From NCBI RefSeq assembly GCF_958979055.1, contig NC_084886.1, forward strand, positions 11,022,654 to 11,086,653: a stretch of 64,000 nucleotides of DNA, in the 5' to 3' direction. Position numbers and translations under genes: made by a program. Below the pieces are notes generated by a model. It was not told the origin of the DNA. It did no database searches and saw only the letters and a list, made by a program, of their open reading frames with translations. This document shows positions 48,889-63,177 of the stretch, piece by piece. Source of the stretch: Alnus glutinosa (lineage: Eukaryota; Streptophyta; Magnoliopsida; Fagales; Betulaceae). Each line of letters starts with the position of its first letter. Position 1 is the first letter of the stretch.

Positions 48889-49372
48889 TTTTTTTTTTTT
48901 TATCTGCAGTAGTACTGTACGTAGAAACAACTGTGGAAGGTAAAAGATGTTTGATTTTTTATATGATGGAGAAAGAAAACAAACCCTAAAAGGATGAGAT
49001 CACTAGTATGGAAGGTTTTTAAGATCCTGGCATGGCTAGCTGAATTCTCTACTTAAAGGGAGGAAGATGGCCGGATTTTAGAGGGAAAGTCAGATGTCTG
49101 AATATGGAATAGTGTTCAATAAGAGTTAAATAAACGATTCTGGACAAGATTTTCTTCCTTTTTTTTTTTTTTCTTTAATTTCTCTTTTTGGGTACGTAGG
49201 TTAATTTCTATTCTATTATTGTTTTATTTTTCAAGTTTCAGATTCTCTTCCTTGACTCCCTCTCGATCTTTCTAAGCCCACAAAATTCCAAAAAGGAATG
49301 TTCTCTTCATTGCTCTAACATATTCTTTCCATCTTATGCAAATTATATTTACTGTTCTCCATAAGAGAGTAA

Positions 49373-49606
49373 GGGCTCGTTTGGGTGCGTGATTTTTTTT
49401 TTTTTTTTTTTTTAATTCAAAATTACGAATACCGAGAAAACTTGTTTTTTGAAATTATGTTTGGATTGTTTAGAGAACCTGAAACAAAATTAGAAAAAGT
49501 TTAATAAAATCTCAGTAGAATTTAAATTCTAAAAAATAACTGGCCCAAACATGTTTTTAAAAAATAATAAAATATAATAAAAAAAAATTGTTACCCAAAC
49601 ATGCTC
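49373..49606. mobile_element. Tourist/Harbinger-like MITE, 234 bp, TAA duplication
   Basis: The terminal inverted repeats are GGGCTCGTTTGGGT on the left and ACCCAAACATGCTC on the right (inverse GAGCATGTTTGGGT). A TAA trinucleotide flanks each side (49370-49372 and 49607-49609), as expected for PIF/Harbinger elements. The interior is A/T-rich and non-coding. Confidence 0.75.
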
Positions 49607-50530
49607 TAATAATTTCCTGGTGAAATTGTTTTTGAGAAAGGTAAAAAAAGAAAAAAGAAAACGTAAGTGTTTTAAGCTAAAGGAATTAAAGGTAGTAATT
49701 TTCAGAAAATCATTTAAGGAAAGTGTCACAGAGATGGATTATAACAAGCTGTCGAAGTTGATGAGTCTTAAGCATTGAAGAATTTAGAAGATTGTCGATT
49801 ATGTTAAGGTTAATTCATGTGAGATTCAGCTGGGTCTTACGTGGGATTCACATATTTATGCTCTAGGGTTGTTATAATTAAGATCCATAATTTAGTTGCA
49901 AATTAAGTGATTTAAATGCCTGGGTAGATCTCTTAATCAAATTGTAAAATTGGTTGTAAAATTCAGTTTGTCAATGATTTTGTAATAAAAATTATAGTAT
50001 TTCAAGCATTTTTCTGTCAATTATGTGATGCATTTCATTAGGCTTGAGAGTACGTCCCATCTCGATTTGATCATAACTTCAAGTATCCTCTACTTTCCAT
50101 TCTAGTGCAGAGATTCCGATCGAGCGTTCTGACAAAACTAGTTCTTTAAAATATATGCATTCGAGAGTAATGTTGAAAAATTACATTTTTATCCTACAAT
50201 GTTAACTTTATAGTCCTACCCAACACAGCCTTGGATAAGTAATTGTTAAATAAAAAATAAAAATTAAAGATTAATCGAGACCGATACGTCAACATTATGA
50301 AATAATTATATTATAAAAATATCGTTTCCTAGCCTTACACGTACATAGCGTCAATAGAAATATTCTATTGCCGGCATGCATGTACGTATAGTTGACTAAT
50401 TTATGAGTTTTTTCATTAGAGTTGACTATCAATATATAACGTTGCATGGAAACTGACCCTTCGAAACAATGATAAAATGGACTCCTTGCTGAAGTTTAAG
50501 AACTATTTTTTTTTTCTTTGTAATATATGT

Positions 50531-50900
50531 TGTTGGATCGGACCTTCGACTATCTTATCTGAAAATTCATTGGTGTCTAGTGAGAGAAGCCAAAGCCTTT
50601 CATGGTATTCGAAACCGCACATAGTAAAGTATATTTGAAGAGCCGTCCACGTGAGCAGAGCGGCACTGTTACATCCCAACAATTCCTCCCTCAACATGGT
50701 AGTATGATACTCCCGCGACTCGAATTCATGACCCTGACTCCGATACTATTTGTTGGATCAGTTATTTGACCATCTCATCTGAAAACCATTTGGTATGTAG
50801 TAAGGGAAGCCAAAAAATTTTATAACATTCAAAATTGCACCCCACTAAAATATTGGTAGAGCCATCTACATGAGCAAAGCCGTACGGTTGCATCCCAATT
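50531..50900 (-). mobile_element. TRIM retrotransposon of a second family, 370 bp
   Basis: LTRs are 50531-50681 (151 bp) and 50751-50900 (150 bp) around a 69-bp core. On the minus strand the LTRs start TGTTGGGATGTAAC and end GATCCAACA. The core begins with AAATAGTATCGGAGTC, a drifted initiator-Met primer-binding site, and ends with the purine tract GAGGGAGGAAT. Identical 5-bp copies TATGT flank the element (50526-50530 and 50901-50905). It has no coding capacity and shares no sequence I can see with the 501-bp TRIMs. Confidence 0.9.
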
Positions 50901-51141
50901 TATGTTTCATGGTACAAATCAAAGGCATTTGAAGGATGTTTCATGGTACAAATCGGATATTATTAAATTTGCTTTTGCTCCGGCGTTCCATGGCCTGCAG
51001 CGAAGAATCAAAGCTAAGAGTTGACCCAAAAAAAACAAGTGAGGATTATAGTAATTATGTGCATACGGTTTGAGTCACTTTTATTTTATTTCGGTTGAAT
51101 TATATAAAGGTTAGGAAAATATTCCTGTATAATGTTCGAAA

Positions 51142-51822
51142 CAAACGTAAATTGATTTTCGTCGTAAAATATTTTTGGTAAAATTATTTTCAGAATTTTT
51201 TCTTAAAATATTTTTCGGCGTTTGGTTTGCACAAAAAAATTAAGAAATGTGAAAATCATAGTCTGGCAACTGCAGTCGGAATCCGACAACGTCTAGTCGC
51301 TATTGCCGGATTCCGGCGAGCAGGTTTGGCCGAATCCGGTCAAAATTGCCGAATTCCGGTCGAACTCCTCCGGATCCCTGCCATTTTGGCCAGATCCAGC
51401 CGAATCTGGCCAGAGCCGACCGAATTTCAGCCATGTTGGCAAGATCCGGCCGGATAAATGGCCGGATCCTGGCCATTTTGGCCAGATCCAGCTGGCTTCT
51501 GACTATGGCTGGAATCTGGTCTGTCGGCTCTGGCAACAGTGACCAGATGTCGTTGGATTCGGGCATCAGCAGGATTCCGGTGGCTGGATGTTGCCGGATT
51601 CCAGCGCCGGCTGGATTCTGACGAAAGACTATTATCGAATTCTAATAATTGGATATCAAACGTGCATGCAAGGGCGAATAGTTTAATTTCGGAAAACGAT
51701 TTATAAAAATTAAAGAAACTTTTACAGTCAAATTGAAAATGATTTTTGTTGACCATTATTTTTGCCCCTGTCAAATACCGTAAAATGCCGAAATTATTTT
51801 AAGCCGAAACAAACAAATTATA
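51142..51822. mobile_element. TIR-like element with CCGGAT/TGGCC-rich core
   Basis: The ends GTTCGAAACAAACG and AAGCCGAAACAAACAAA flank a core (about 51275-51625) built of repeated short motifs such as GGATCCGGCC, CATTTTGGCCAGATCC, GAATCCGG and GATTCCGG. Because of the internal symmetry all six frames are open for 60-115 codons there, which mimics genes. The outer ends resemble those at 32414-33225. Target duplications were not found; borders are approximate. Confidence 0.5.
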
Positions 51823-53652
51823 AGTATAACCACACCATTTCTGTGCTATTTTCTTGTATAATCACTTCGCCGTGTGTTGGCTTAAAAATAATAAAATAAA
51901 AAATAAATAAAATGTGCTTCTAAAATATCTAATTCTATGACAGTTTTAACGGAATATAAAAATAATAAGTTTGTAGAGATAAGTTCTCCCATAAGATAAC
52001 ATTTTTAAAGAAGACTAGTTTTTTATTAAAGCAAACCTTTTTAATTAAATTGTAATATTCTATGTTTCTTGCATGCTAATCTCATTTTTCCAGCTAGTTA
52101 ATAAGATTGTAATATTCTGTTTCTCGTATGCGAATCTCATTCTTCAATATAGTTAATAAGATTGTGATATTCTATGTCGTCTAATGAGGGTGAAGAGATA
52201 ATACTTCTGTAGAGATCTTGTGTCAATTACTAATAACATTTTCTGTTGACACTTTATAAGTTATTCCCTTTTTTGAAATTTTCTTTTAAATTTAGAGAAA
52301 ATTTTAAAAAAGTCATAAAAAGTTGCCTACAACAGATATTCTATATTTTCTTTAAACCTTAAAAATGCTACATTGCAACCCAAATCCCAATACTTATTAA
52401 AAAAAAAAAAAAAAACTATACACCATCATCCTTCTTCTTCACGCAATGTCAGCAAAACTTGTTCCTCTTCTACACAACGTTTACGAGAGAGAGAGAGGAG
52501 ACTGAAGAGAGAGAAAGAATGACATTGAAAGAGAATAAAGAGCATTTTGTTCAAGCCGAGCGAGAGAGACTGAAGCATGGTGGTTGAGCCACCGTTGTCG
52601 TGCAGTTGGTAGCGGCTGGAGTAGCAAATCTCGGCCCTCTGCCGGTGTGAATCTCGGCCCTCTTCCAGTGTGCTCTACTCGTGCGTTTGGTTAGTTTCTC
52701 GGTGTCCAAAATTGCTCTTTTATACCGGTTCTGAAGCAAAAGAATTTTTGGAGAAAAACAAATGGACTACAAGGAAAGGAAGAAGAAATACCTTGATTTG
52801 TTGTTTTAGTTTGGTTCTGCAACCAACACAAACCGATTGAAGGTGGGAAATGAAGAAGTTCACGAGAGAGAATCAAAGGAAAGAGAGAGAATGCGTCCTT
52901 GAAGAGAGAGAGAGAGAGAGAGCAATGTTTAATAAATTAAATAAACAAAATAAAATAAAGAAAAAGTAAAAAATAAATGGTATAAATATATATATTTTTT
53001 AAAAAACTATTGTTAAGTGTACTAAGATATAAAAGCAAAAAAATAATTTGGTTTTATAAATTTAGAAAAATTCATTAGATAGCGGCCGATAATACTCTAA
53101 CAAAGACAAATTGTATGGCAAATCAAGATTTTCTCTCATATGACTCATACCTTCAAACAAATCATAAATTTTTTGATTTGAAATGCACTTCCCATATGAT
53201 ACATTAAAATTTCGGATTCTCTTTGATTCTTTAGTATCATTTGCTTTGTCAAACAAAATATTTAACTTTGTGCCCAATAGTCTATTTCTTCTACACATGC
53301 AATGACTACTAAAGAATAAACCATTTTCTCTTAGAAGAATTTTTCGTCATGTGGCTTTTATGTACCGATCTGATAAGTAATTTTTCTCCATCTATATTTA
53401 CCCTATTTAATGATAAAAACGGTAATAGAAGGTCATTGAAAAAACCAAAATCATGTTACAAGCTTCAAATCATGGCATCCAGGCATCACTCAAAAGAAGA
53501 GATAATTGATAACACAAAAACATAGCTAATTTCGAAATCCCAATTTCCATGCCAATGTATCCCATGACATCTACTTGAAAGGCTAATGGAAAAGTAATTT
53601 AAAAGCAATCCAACTCTCAGATTCTTCATTTAAAAAAACTTGTCTCAACGGA

Positions 53653-56080
<2,428 letters not shown>

Positions 56081-57364
56081 TATTGAGTAAGCTCACAATA
56101 TCGTAAGGGGTAAGGGCTAAGCCTAATTTAAAAGACTAATTTTATTTAATAAACGGCTATACGACTATTATACAATTTGATGATGTGACAGTAAAATATT
56201 AATTCTTGAATAACTCAATTTAAATATCATTTTAGGGATCAAACTAGGACTTCCTAATTGAAAGATATCACCCTTGACCAAATAGTTTTATTATATTCCA
56301 TTCTTTAATTAGGAACAAATTAAGAGAAGAATTTGTGTTACATGCATTTATATTTGGATTTGGGGATATTAAATTTCAATTGGGGTAAACTAATTCAACA
56401 AATAAAGTCAATTTATTGTCATTCTACAAAAGATTTAAGATTAAATCTCACCTGCATCAAAGAAGGGAGGTGTATAATTATCATAAATTAATCAAGTTTT
56501 GATACACAAAAAAATTACATAATTTTTCTTTCTCTCTTGTTCCTTAAATCTCCCAGGTGACTGGATTCTCTTGTTGACACTACCATCTATGTAATTATAT
56601 AATATAGTCATCAGCTCTTTGGATACAAATTAAAGTAAGAATCAAACATGTCCAGGTTGAAGTAAACCATCTCAATTGAGTACATGATTAACTATCTTAT
56701 GATTTATACCAGTACCCCAAACGTTGAAAAAAGATAATTGCAGTATTTTTGGACATATATACCAAAACGGTACTTTGATGTAGAGCAACTTGTGAATAAC
56801 TTTATGGAGAAACTTGAGAGGGAAATTTCAGTCGATTGAAAGGATATAACATGCAGCTAAGTACTAATTTTTGAGAGCTTCGATCAAAGTGATGAGGTCT
56901 TTTAGTACATATTCTCGTTTGATCGAGAATGCAATGTTTTCTTTGATCGATCGAAATTAATGTTTCATAAGTCAAACTTGCGGTAAGAGCAGTTCTGCAC
57001 TCTTCTTTTTGTTAGGGTTGTGACCCTACTCCTATTTAAGCTCAATAAGGATGGTTTGGCCGACCATACTTTGTATTATTCATTTTTCTCAATAAGAAAA
57101 AATTAGGGAGTATTTTTTTTTTTTTTTTTCTGTTTTTTTGCAATTACTTTTTTTTTTTTACTTTTTTTTTAGTATTTGTGGAAGGATTATGAGTTATTGT
57201 GTTTGTAGATTCAGTTTCTCAGTACATCACGCTACATCATACTAAATCTCAGGGTCCAATAGGGTTCACCTTCGATGTCCAGCTTCTTTCCACCTAAAAC
57301 TTCTTAAATATTGCAAGACGCACAAAAATATAATCTAGCTTATTATAGACACGATAGCCTGTTA

Positions 57365-57677
57365 GAGCACTAGCAGCAGATTCCCAACAATTTTTTCTAA
57401 TTTAGGAAAAATTTAGGGAATCAAACCATCTTTTTTTTCCCTATACAAAAATACTCCACAACAGCTTCCCTTTACCTTTCCCTATATCATTAAAATAATA
57501 TTTTTGGCCTTTTACTTTTTTTTTTACTTTATTCCTTAAGCTGCCGCATCTTTTTACCTCTTCTTCTTTGAAGCCATTGATGCCATTTCTTTTCTTTTTC
57601 TTCCGGTTCTCTCACCTCTGTCTTCTTCTCCCTCTCATCTGTCTCTCTCTTTTCTTTTCTTTTTCCATAAAATCTCT

Positions 57678-57712
<35 letters not shown>

Positions 57713-58223
57713 TTCTTTCTCGCTCTTGTCTGCATCTTCTTTTTTACTCAATCGCTCTCCTGTTCTTTGTTTCTTCGTTTTTTCTTTTGTTCACTCATCT
57801 GTTTTTGATTGAGAATGAGAGAGGACAGAGAACAAGAGAGAGACAAAGGCGTGAAGGGAAGAGCGTCGTTGTCCATCTCTGTCCATCTCCACCGACGGCA
57901 TCAGAAGCTTCAAGGAGGAGGAAGGGGATTTTGTGGGAGTTGAGGTGGGTGGCGGCGGCAAGACCCGCAAGGAGAGAGGTTGAAGATGACTGAATGAGTG
58001 AGGAGAGAGAGAGCTGTTTTTTTTTAGGTTGAGAATGCGTAGAGAGAGGAGAGAGACAAACGTTTTTTGCCATTAAAATAAGCTGTTGGGAAGCTACAGT
58101 GCTTCCCAAGGATGACCCTCTAAAATAGGGTAATTGCTGTGACTTGATTTTTTGTATTTTTTTTTCAAATTTTTCCTATTTTAGGGAATAGAATTACTTA
58201 TAGGACATCTGCTACTAGTACTC
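57365..58223. mobile_element. Non-autonomous TIR element, 859 bp, TTA duplication
   Basis: The ends GAGCACTAGCAGCAGATTCCC and (inverted) GAGTACTAGTAGCAGATGTCC pair for about 21 bp, and matching TTA trinucleotides flank them (57362-57364, 58224-58226), which suits a PIF/Harbinger-like insertion. Subterminal AATTTAGGAAAAATTT and its inverse also match. The core contains a (CT)n run (about 57681-57708) and a GC-richer stretch around 57840-57980 that could be captured host sequence. Open frames inside are low complexity. Confidence 0.65.
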
Positions 58224-58254
58224 TTATTGTCAAGGTTTATATATTGAAAAGTAC

Positions 58255-58435
58255 TACACAGTTTCACTCTCACACTCTTAAGTGCACATGCACTCTTTAA
58301 CGTGGCACTCAAAATCACCATTAGATCCAGTATTCAATTGTGAATCTGTGATCCATTTAAAATCTGATGGTGATTTTTAATTCTACGTTAGAGAGTATTC
58401 ACTTAAGAATGTGAAAATGAAGGTACGTGTATATC
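58255..58435. repeat. Imperfect foldback repeat
   Basis: Left blocks CACTCTTAAGTG, CACTCTTTAACGT and AAAATCACCATTAGAT are answered in inverted order by ATCTGATGGTGATTTTTA, ACGTTAGAGAGTA and CACTTAAGAATGTG. The structure is a decayed MITE-like hairpin without a clear target duplication. Confidence 0.6.
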
Positions 58436-58800
58436 ATATACTAGAGGTAACTTAATGGAGGCTATGTCACGTCTTGAGCAAACTGAAAGGCAAGTTAAAT
58501 TTGGTCGGGAGGAGGGCAAGCCCCCTCCCCCTTCCGGTCTTGAAATTTTTTCTTAAAATATTTATATAAGCTTAAATTGATAAATAAAGAAATATTAAAT
58601 TTTAAAAAATTAATCATTAGTCTAAAAAAACTAGGTAAACTTTGTTTAAATAAATGCAGCCTATTTTAGTTTACCTGTAACATGGAACCTGCTTAATTAT
58701 GAGCATGCTCTACATTTGCAAAAGAATGGTGTCAGCTTGTAAACGCAAGGACGCTCCCATATATGTGGGTGAAAAACCATTACCGATTTCAATAAAAGAA

Positions 58801-58803
<3 letters not shown>

Positions 58804-58852
<49 letters not shown>
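58804..58852. repeat. (TA)n microsatellite
   Basis: About 24 uninterrupted TA units. Confidence 0.95.
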
Positions 58853-58856
<4 letters not shown>

Positions 58857-58984
58857 TTACTTTACACTGAATTTTAACCAAGATTATGTTATAAGTTAAG
58901 AAAACACTAGCTTTAATTATTGGAATAATATTGTAGATCATGTCAAAATATATCAACTAAATTAACCACAAATCGATTATTCTG

Positions 58985-59098
58985 TCCCCAAGGGATAGCT
59001 CAATCAGCTGGGGACTACGCTTCATGAAGCGGAAGTCACTAGCAAGTTCGAATTCTCCCTCCCCCCTCTTATATGGACATGTCAAAAAAAAAAAAAAT
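58985..59098 (+). mobile_element. Short tRNA-related SINE with poly-A tail
   Basis: It starts CCCCAAGGGATAGCTCAATCAGCTGGGG, where TAGCTCAATCAGCTGG fits an A box, and has AGTTCGAATTCTC about 45 bp later as a B box. It ends with an A-run at about 59085-59098. The flanks CGATTATTCTG (left) and TGATTTTTCTG (right) are similar and may be a decayed target duplication. Confidence 0.65.
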
Positions 59099-59352
59099 GA
59101 TTTTTCTGAGTTTATAACTATTCAATTTGGACATGCAACCACTTCTGACTTCTGAAAGTATTTTGCATGTTCTCTCATTTCAAATTAATTAAGCAATTAC
59201 TATAGAACTTAAAAACGATTGAATATAATTGTCTATCAGCCTTGTTGGGTTGTCTCTAAAAAGGAAACATATACCTGTTCAGATCGATAGGTGGGATGCA
59301 ATTCGAGTTAGATTACTAGCTACAAGTAAATTGGTGGAATCTAATTTGGTAT

Positions 59353-59354
<2 letters not shown>

Positions 59355-59401
<47 letters not shown>
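59355..59401. repeat. (TA)n microsatellite
   Basis: About 23 uninterrupted TA units, 550 bp from the one at 58804. Confidence 0.95.
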
Positions 59402-59403
<2 letters not shown>

Positions 59404-59514
59404 TTGTTCCTAATTAAGTATGCATTAATTTGTGATGTGGTTAATTGGTTATGAAAGAAAGTTTAACAAGAGGGGAGAGACTTTTGAAATGGGGTTTTAA
59501 AGGGGATGTAATGT

Positions 59515-62500
59515 GTCACACCCCTCACCTTAGGGAGTGGGCCTAGTTTGTATATGGGTTCTTAGTGTTGGGCTTTGTTGTGTGGGCCGATGATTTTAGG
59601 CCTAGTTAGCTTAAATAAAAATTGGATCGAAGCCTTAAAAGAATACCACAATGACTAATGACATTTCCTAATTTTAGTGTTTTAGTCTATGGCATATTTT
59701 AAACCCTAGTGACATGCATAATTTAATGGTTTGATATATGGCATATAGGATAATATGACTTAAAATCCTATGATTTTCACTCAACATAGAGACATGTTAC
59801 ATGCACATCACTTGTACATTTTTTGTACATTACTTTTTTAAATCAACCATTGAATCTGTATGACTCACATGTGAATCCTTGTAGGTCCTACAAATCCAAT
59901 GATTGATTTAGAAAAGTGATGTACAAAGGATGTGCAAAAATCATTTCTCTTTTTTAAGTATTAGACTTCAAGATAAAACTTACTATCAACCACCTAGAAT
60001 TGAGAAAAAGAAACTTTGCATTGTTTTAACCCTTAGTTTATGAAACTTTACATGCTATTGACCACCTAGATTTTGTAAAAATAACTTTACACTATATTAT
60101 CTCTTAGATTTCAAGACAAGCTTATACCAACCTTTAACCATTGGATTTCAAAGTATGGAACAACCCCATAACCCTTTAGTTTGAAACGCAAGTCTATGGA
60201 TTGATGACATAGCTACTTTTATGGGGTTGATCTTACACCCCATTTTTTTTTATTTGTCACCCCTCCCCAATCGCACACGGCAGCCCCCATTCTCCCCCTC
60301 ATTCTCCCATTTTTTTTCATCTCCTCTCAACTCCCTTCAAGTCCTCACTCAACCAATCCAAGTACCCATGCCTCCATGAACTCAAAACACTTGTTACCAC
60401 CTACTATTCCATAATATACCACACTACTTGGTATGTGGAGAGCTTCGTCAAGTCCACATCTTCTACAAAATCACATCATTGTAAGCAACCCATCATTTCT
60501 TTCTTTCAAAATCTTCATTATATGATATGCTTAAAATGTTTTATAGAAGTTATTTAGATGATGCAAAACTCATTTGAACACATGAGAGAATGATTTTGTT
60601 GTTGTTACTAAATAGGAAAATAATTTCATGTAGCATTAAACCCATGGATATTCATGAGATTATGTATTAATTACCTATTCCATGGAAAACATGTATATTA
60701 TGCTTAAACCTATATGTGGTTTTTTTTACAAAGTATTGAAATAAATCCATGTGAGCCATAAAAGTATGACTTTGATGCTTTTATTAAATGACCATATGTT
60801 TTGTTAGGTTGCCAAAAGCAAGTGTTTAGAAACCCAACCATTTTCTTATAAAAACTTGTGAAATCATTTAGTAACCAAAATGCATGATTTTGTAAGATGA
60901 GAGTTTATAACCAAAAGAAAAAAAAAGAAAAAGAAAAAAAGAAATCTCTTAAGTGTATGTTTGCAAAATATGCTTATATCTTTGTAGAAAATACATTTTT
61001 CTTAAAAAGTGAAAACTCCGCAATGACCATTTAATAATGTTATTCATGGAAATGACCTAGGATCTCATACCATAAGTCCATAGTTGTATATTGATGTGAA
61101 AAATGATTTTAAAAATGAGCAAAGAGTATGGATTTTAGTAAACTTCTATTACAAAATAAAAAGAAAAATCTTATAGTATAGTTCTTTTGAATGATAAAAT
61201 ATTTATAAACATTAACACTTAAAGTGATGTTAAAACTATTTTATGAAAATACGTTATTTCTCATATATGGCTTCAAGAAAGGCTTTGAGTTAAATCTGAA
61301 AAAAAAAATTTAATGATATGTTTAAGTGGGTGTTTGATCCAAAATTTATTAAGTGAGTAGTCTTATATGTGTTTTGGGCCAATGGGCCAAGTGACTAAGT
61401 GTAAAACTCTAGTTAGGCCTATTTAATGAGTTATGGGTCTTAGTTGGTTAACCTATTTAGAAGAAGGTCCAAATGAGCCATTTCTGATCCATACCCCCCA
61501 TTAAAACAATTTTGAGACTTTTGGAGAATAACTAAATCATTTTTTTAAAAAAAATAAAAAATAAAAATGATATTGCAATATTAACTCTATTTTGGTTTCT
61601 TTATTCAAAAGTATGAAAATATTAACAAAATAAGTTAGAATAGAATATGATACTTTTCAAAAAAATAAAGAAAAATGAGGGAAGAAATTATCGGATTTAT
61701 TCCTTACCTTATTTCTTAGAAGAAAACCTTTTTAATAATGGGGTAAATATCAGAAATGTCAGGTAAATTAGGATTTAGGACCGACTTCTAGTATGGATTT
61801 GTGTGCCTAGCATAGGGCTAACTTAGGTGAACCTTATTGTTCAGATTTTAGCAATTGTCGCGTACCTTTTAGTGCAGTATCGAGGTAAGTGGTACTCCTT
61901 ACTCCTTCCAAATGCATTTCAATTCCAAAGATTATCAATTTCGTATTATACATGTTAGGATGGATTACTTTTGAAAGTTTAATTAACCTGCAAAGTAATG
62001 TTTCATTTTTACCTTAATATTTTAATGACATGTGCTCATTATGACATTTATCTTAATTTGTCAGTGCTTTATCTTCCTTTTTTAAATGTCATCATATGAT
62101 TTAAAAGTCTATTTCATCAGAATGATTTATAACTAAGTTATCACTTAAGAGTAGGTAAAAATGCTTAGTATCAAAATAATGATTTCAAATGAGGAAAGCT
62201 TATATTTTAGTAATTTTTCCCAAATGAATAAAATTTTCCAATAAGTTAATCAAATGACCAGGGTACCCCCAGCTATAGGTGTTACCAGATCCTCGAAGGT
62301 TGGATCGCACAATCCCATGCGTACAGAGTGTAATAGTATGCGAGGTCATAAATGACAAGTGAAAAGATAAGTTTTTACTCGTTCAAGAATCATGTATTTA
62401 CATCAAGCTTGATGAAAGAATTTGATTTATGAACTAAACATATGTTTTGTTTAGTAAAACTAAGAAAAATGTTTTAAGAGCAAAAAATGGAGTTTAATTA

Positions 62501-62680
62501 ACTCGAATAATTATTTTATGTTATATGCTTAAGTATCAACTTCATATTTTAATGTTACTTTATTTCATAAGGTCACAACCTCAACCATTTTAACTCGGTT
62601 GGAAATATTACTTACTGAGCCTTTCGCTCGCCCTTACTTTATTTGCATTTTCAGGTCTCATGACGATTGTTATAGGTAGG
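59515..62680 (+). mobile_element. Possible long Gypsy-type LTR or LTR remnant
   Basis: It starts TGTCACACCCCTCACC, like LTRs of some plant chromoviruses. Further on are blocks I associate with such long LTRs: TATCGAGGTAAGTGGTACTCC near 61880, AGCTATAGGTGTTACC...ATCCTCGAAGG near 62270, and TTACTTACTGAGCCTTTCGCTC near 62610. The 3' border, a matching second LTR, target duplications and coding sequence were not found. The evidence is impressionistic. Confidence 0.3.
59801..59945. repeat. Foldback MITE-like hairpin
   Basis: The left arm TGCACATCACTTGTACATTTTTT...AAATCAACCATTGAAT is answered by the inverted right arm AATGATTGATTT...GTGATGTACAAAGGATGTGCA. The arms are about 55 bp with an AT-richer loop. 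If the long LTR call is right, this lies inside it. Confidence 0.65.
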
Positions 62681-62682
62681 GG

Positions 62683-62840
62683 TGTAAACGAGCCGATCCT
62701 GAGCAGGTATTGCCTGTCCGGGATCAGCTCGTTTAAGTAACTGTAAAGCTCGAGCACGACACGAGCTGAAAAATCCTGTGCGAGACCGGCTCGCATAGGA
62801 AAATATATTGTTCGAGCTCAAGCTCGAGCTCGGCCCATTT
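62683..62840. repeat. hAT-like GAGCTCG-rich repeat
   Basis: It starts TAGGGGTGTAAACGAGCCGA and continues with repeated GAGCTCG, GCTCGAG and GGCTCG motifs. TAGGGGTGTAAACGAGCC is a common start of plant non-autonomous hAT repeats as I remember them. The other end was not found, so it is probably truncated. Confidence 0.4.
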
Positions 62841-63103
62841 CACAATTCAAAATTATTGACTTCAGCATAAAAAAATAATAATTAAATCACGAAAGTTCAA
62901 ATAATGTGCAAATTGCACGTGTTAGGATAAAAAAAATAAATTTAAGGAAAAACAACTTTTGTTTGTAATTTAATTTTTATTTATATATTAGTGATTGATA
63001 ACAATTTTATAAAAATGACGTCGTATGGAGAATAGGAAAACTGAAATTCATAAAATAAAAATTCTATTATTCTGAAAATATTGACGAATTATAAAAGAAG
63101 ATA

Positions 63104-63107
<4 letters not shown>

Positions 63108-63173
<66 letters not shown>
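63108..63173. repeat. (TA)n microsatellite
   Basis: About 33 uninterrupted TA units, the longest TA run in the window. A shorter one is at about 63700-63722. Confidence 0.95.

Positions 63174-63177
<4 letters not shown>

Larger units (their letters stand above)
48889..53652. other. Intergenic region between pectinesterase and RPL13A
   Basis: No gene that I can support. It starts with the upstream DNA of the pectinesterase gene, then holds a Tourist-like MITE (49373-49606), a 370-bp TRIM (50531-50900), a CCGG-rich element (about 51142-51822) and GA-rich tracts near 52485 and 52900. The minus-strand open frame at 53062-53298 has no domain I recognise. Confidence 0.6.

Noticed and set aside
51227..51774. 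Overlapping frames on both strands of the CCGG-rich block
   Set aside because: They result from internal sequence symmetry of a repeat; no frame shows a known motif.
53062..53298. 78-codon minus-strand frame downstream of RPL13A
   Set aside because: No recognisable domain, no splice partners and AT-rich codon use; it may be a transposon relic but I cannot show it.
57568..57993. 141-codon frame starting in a CT-rich tract
   Set aside because: The translation is dominated by Leu/Ser/Phe from the CT repeat and it lies inside a TIR element.
58985..59060. tRNA gene on the plus strand
   Set aside because: Only the A and B boxes are tRNA-like; the poly-A tail and poor stem pairing point to a SINE.
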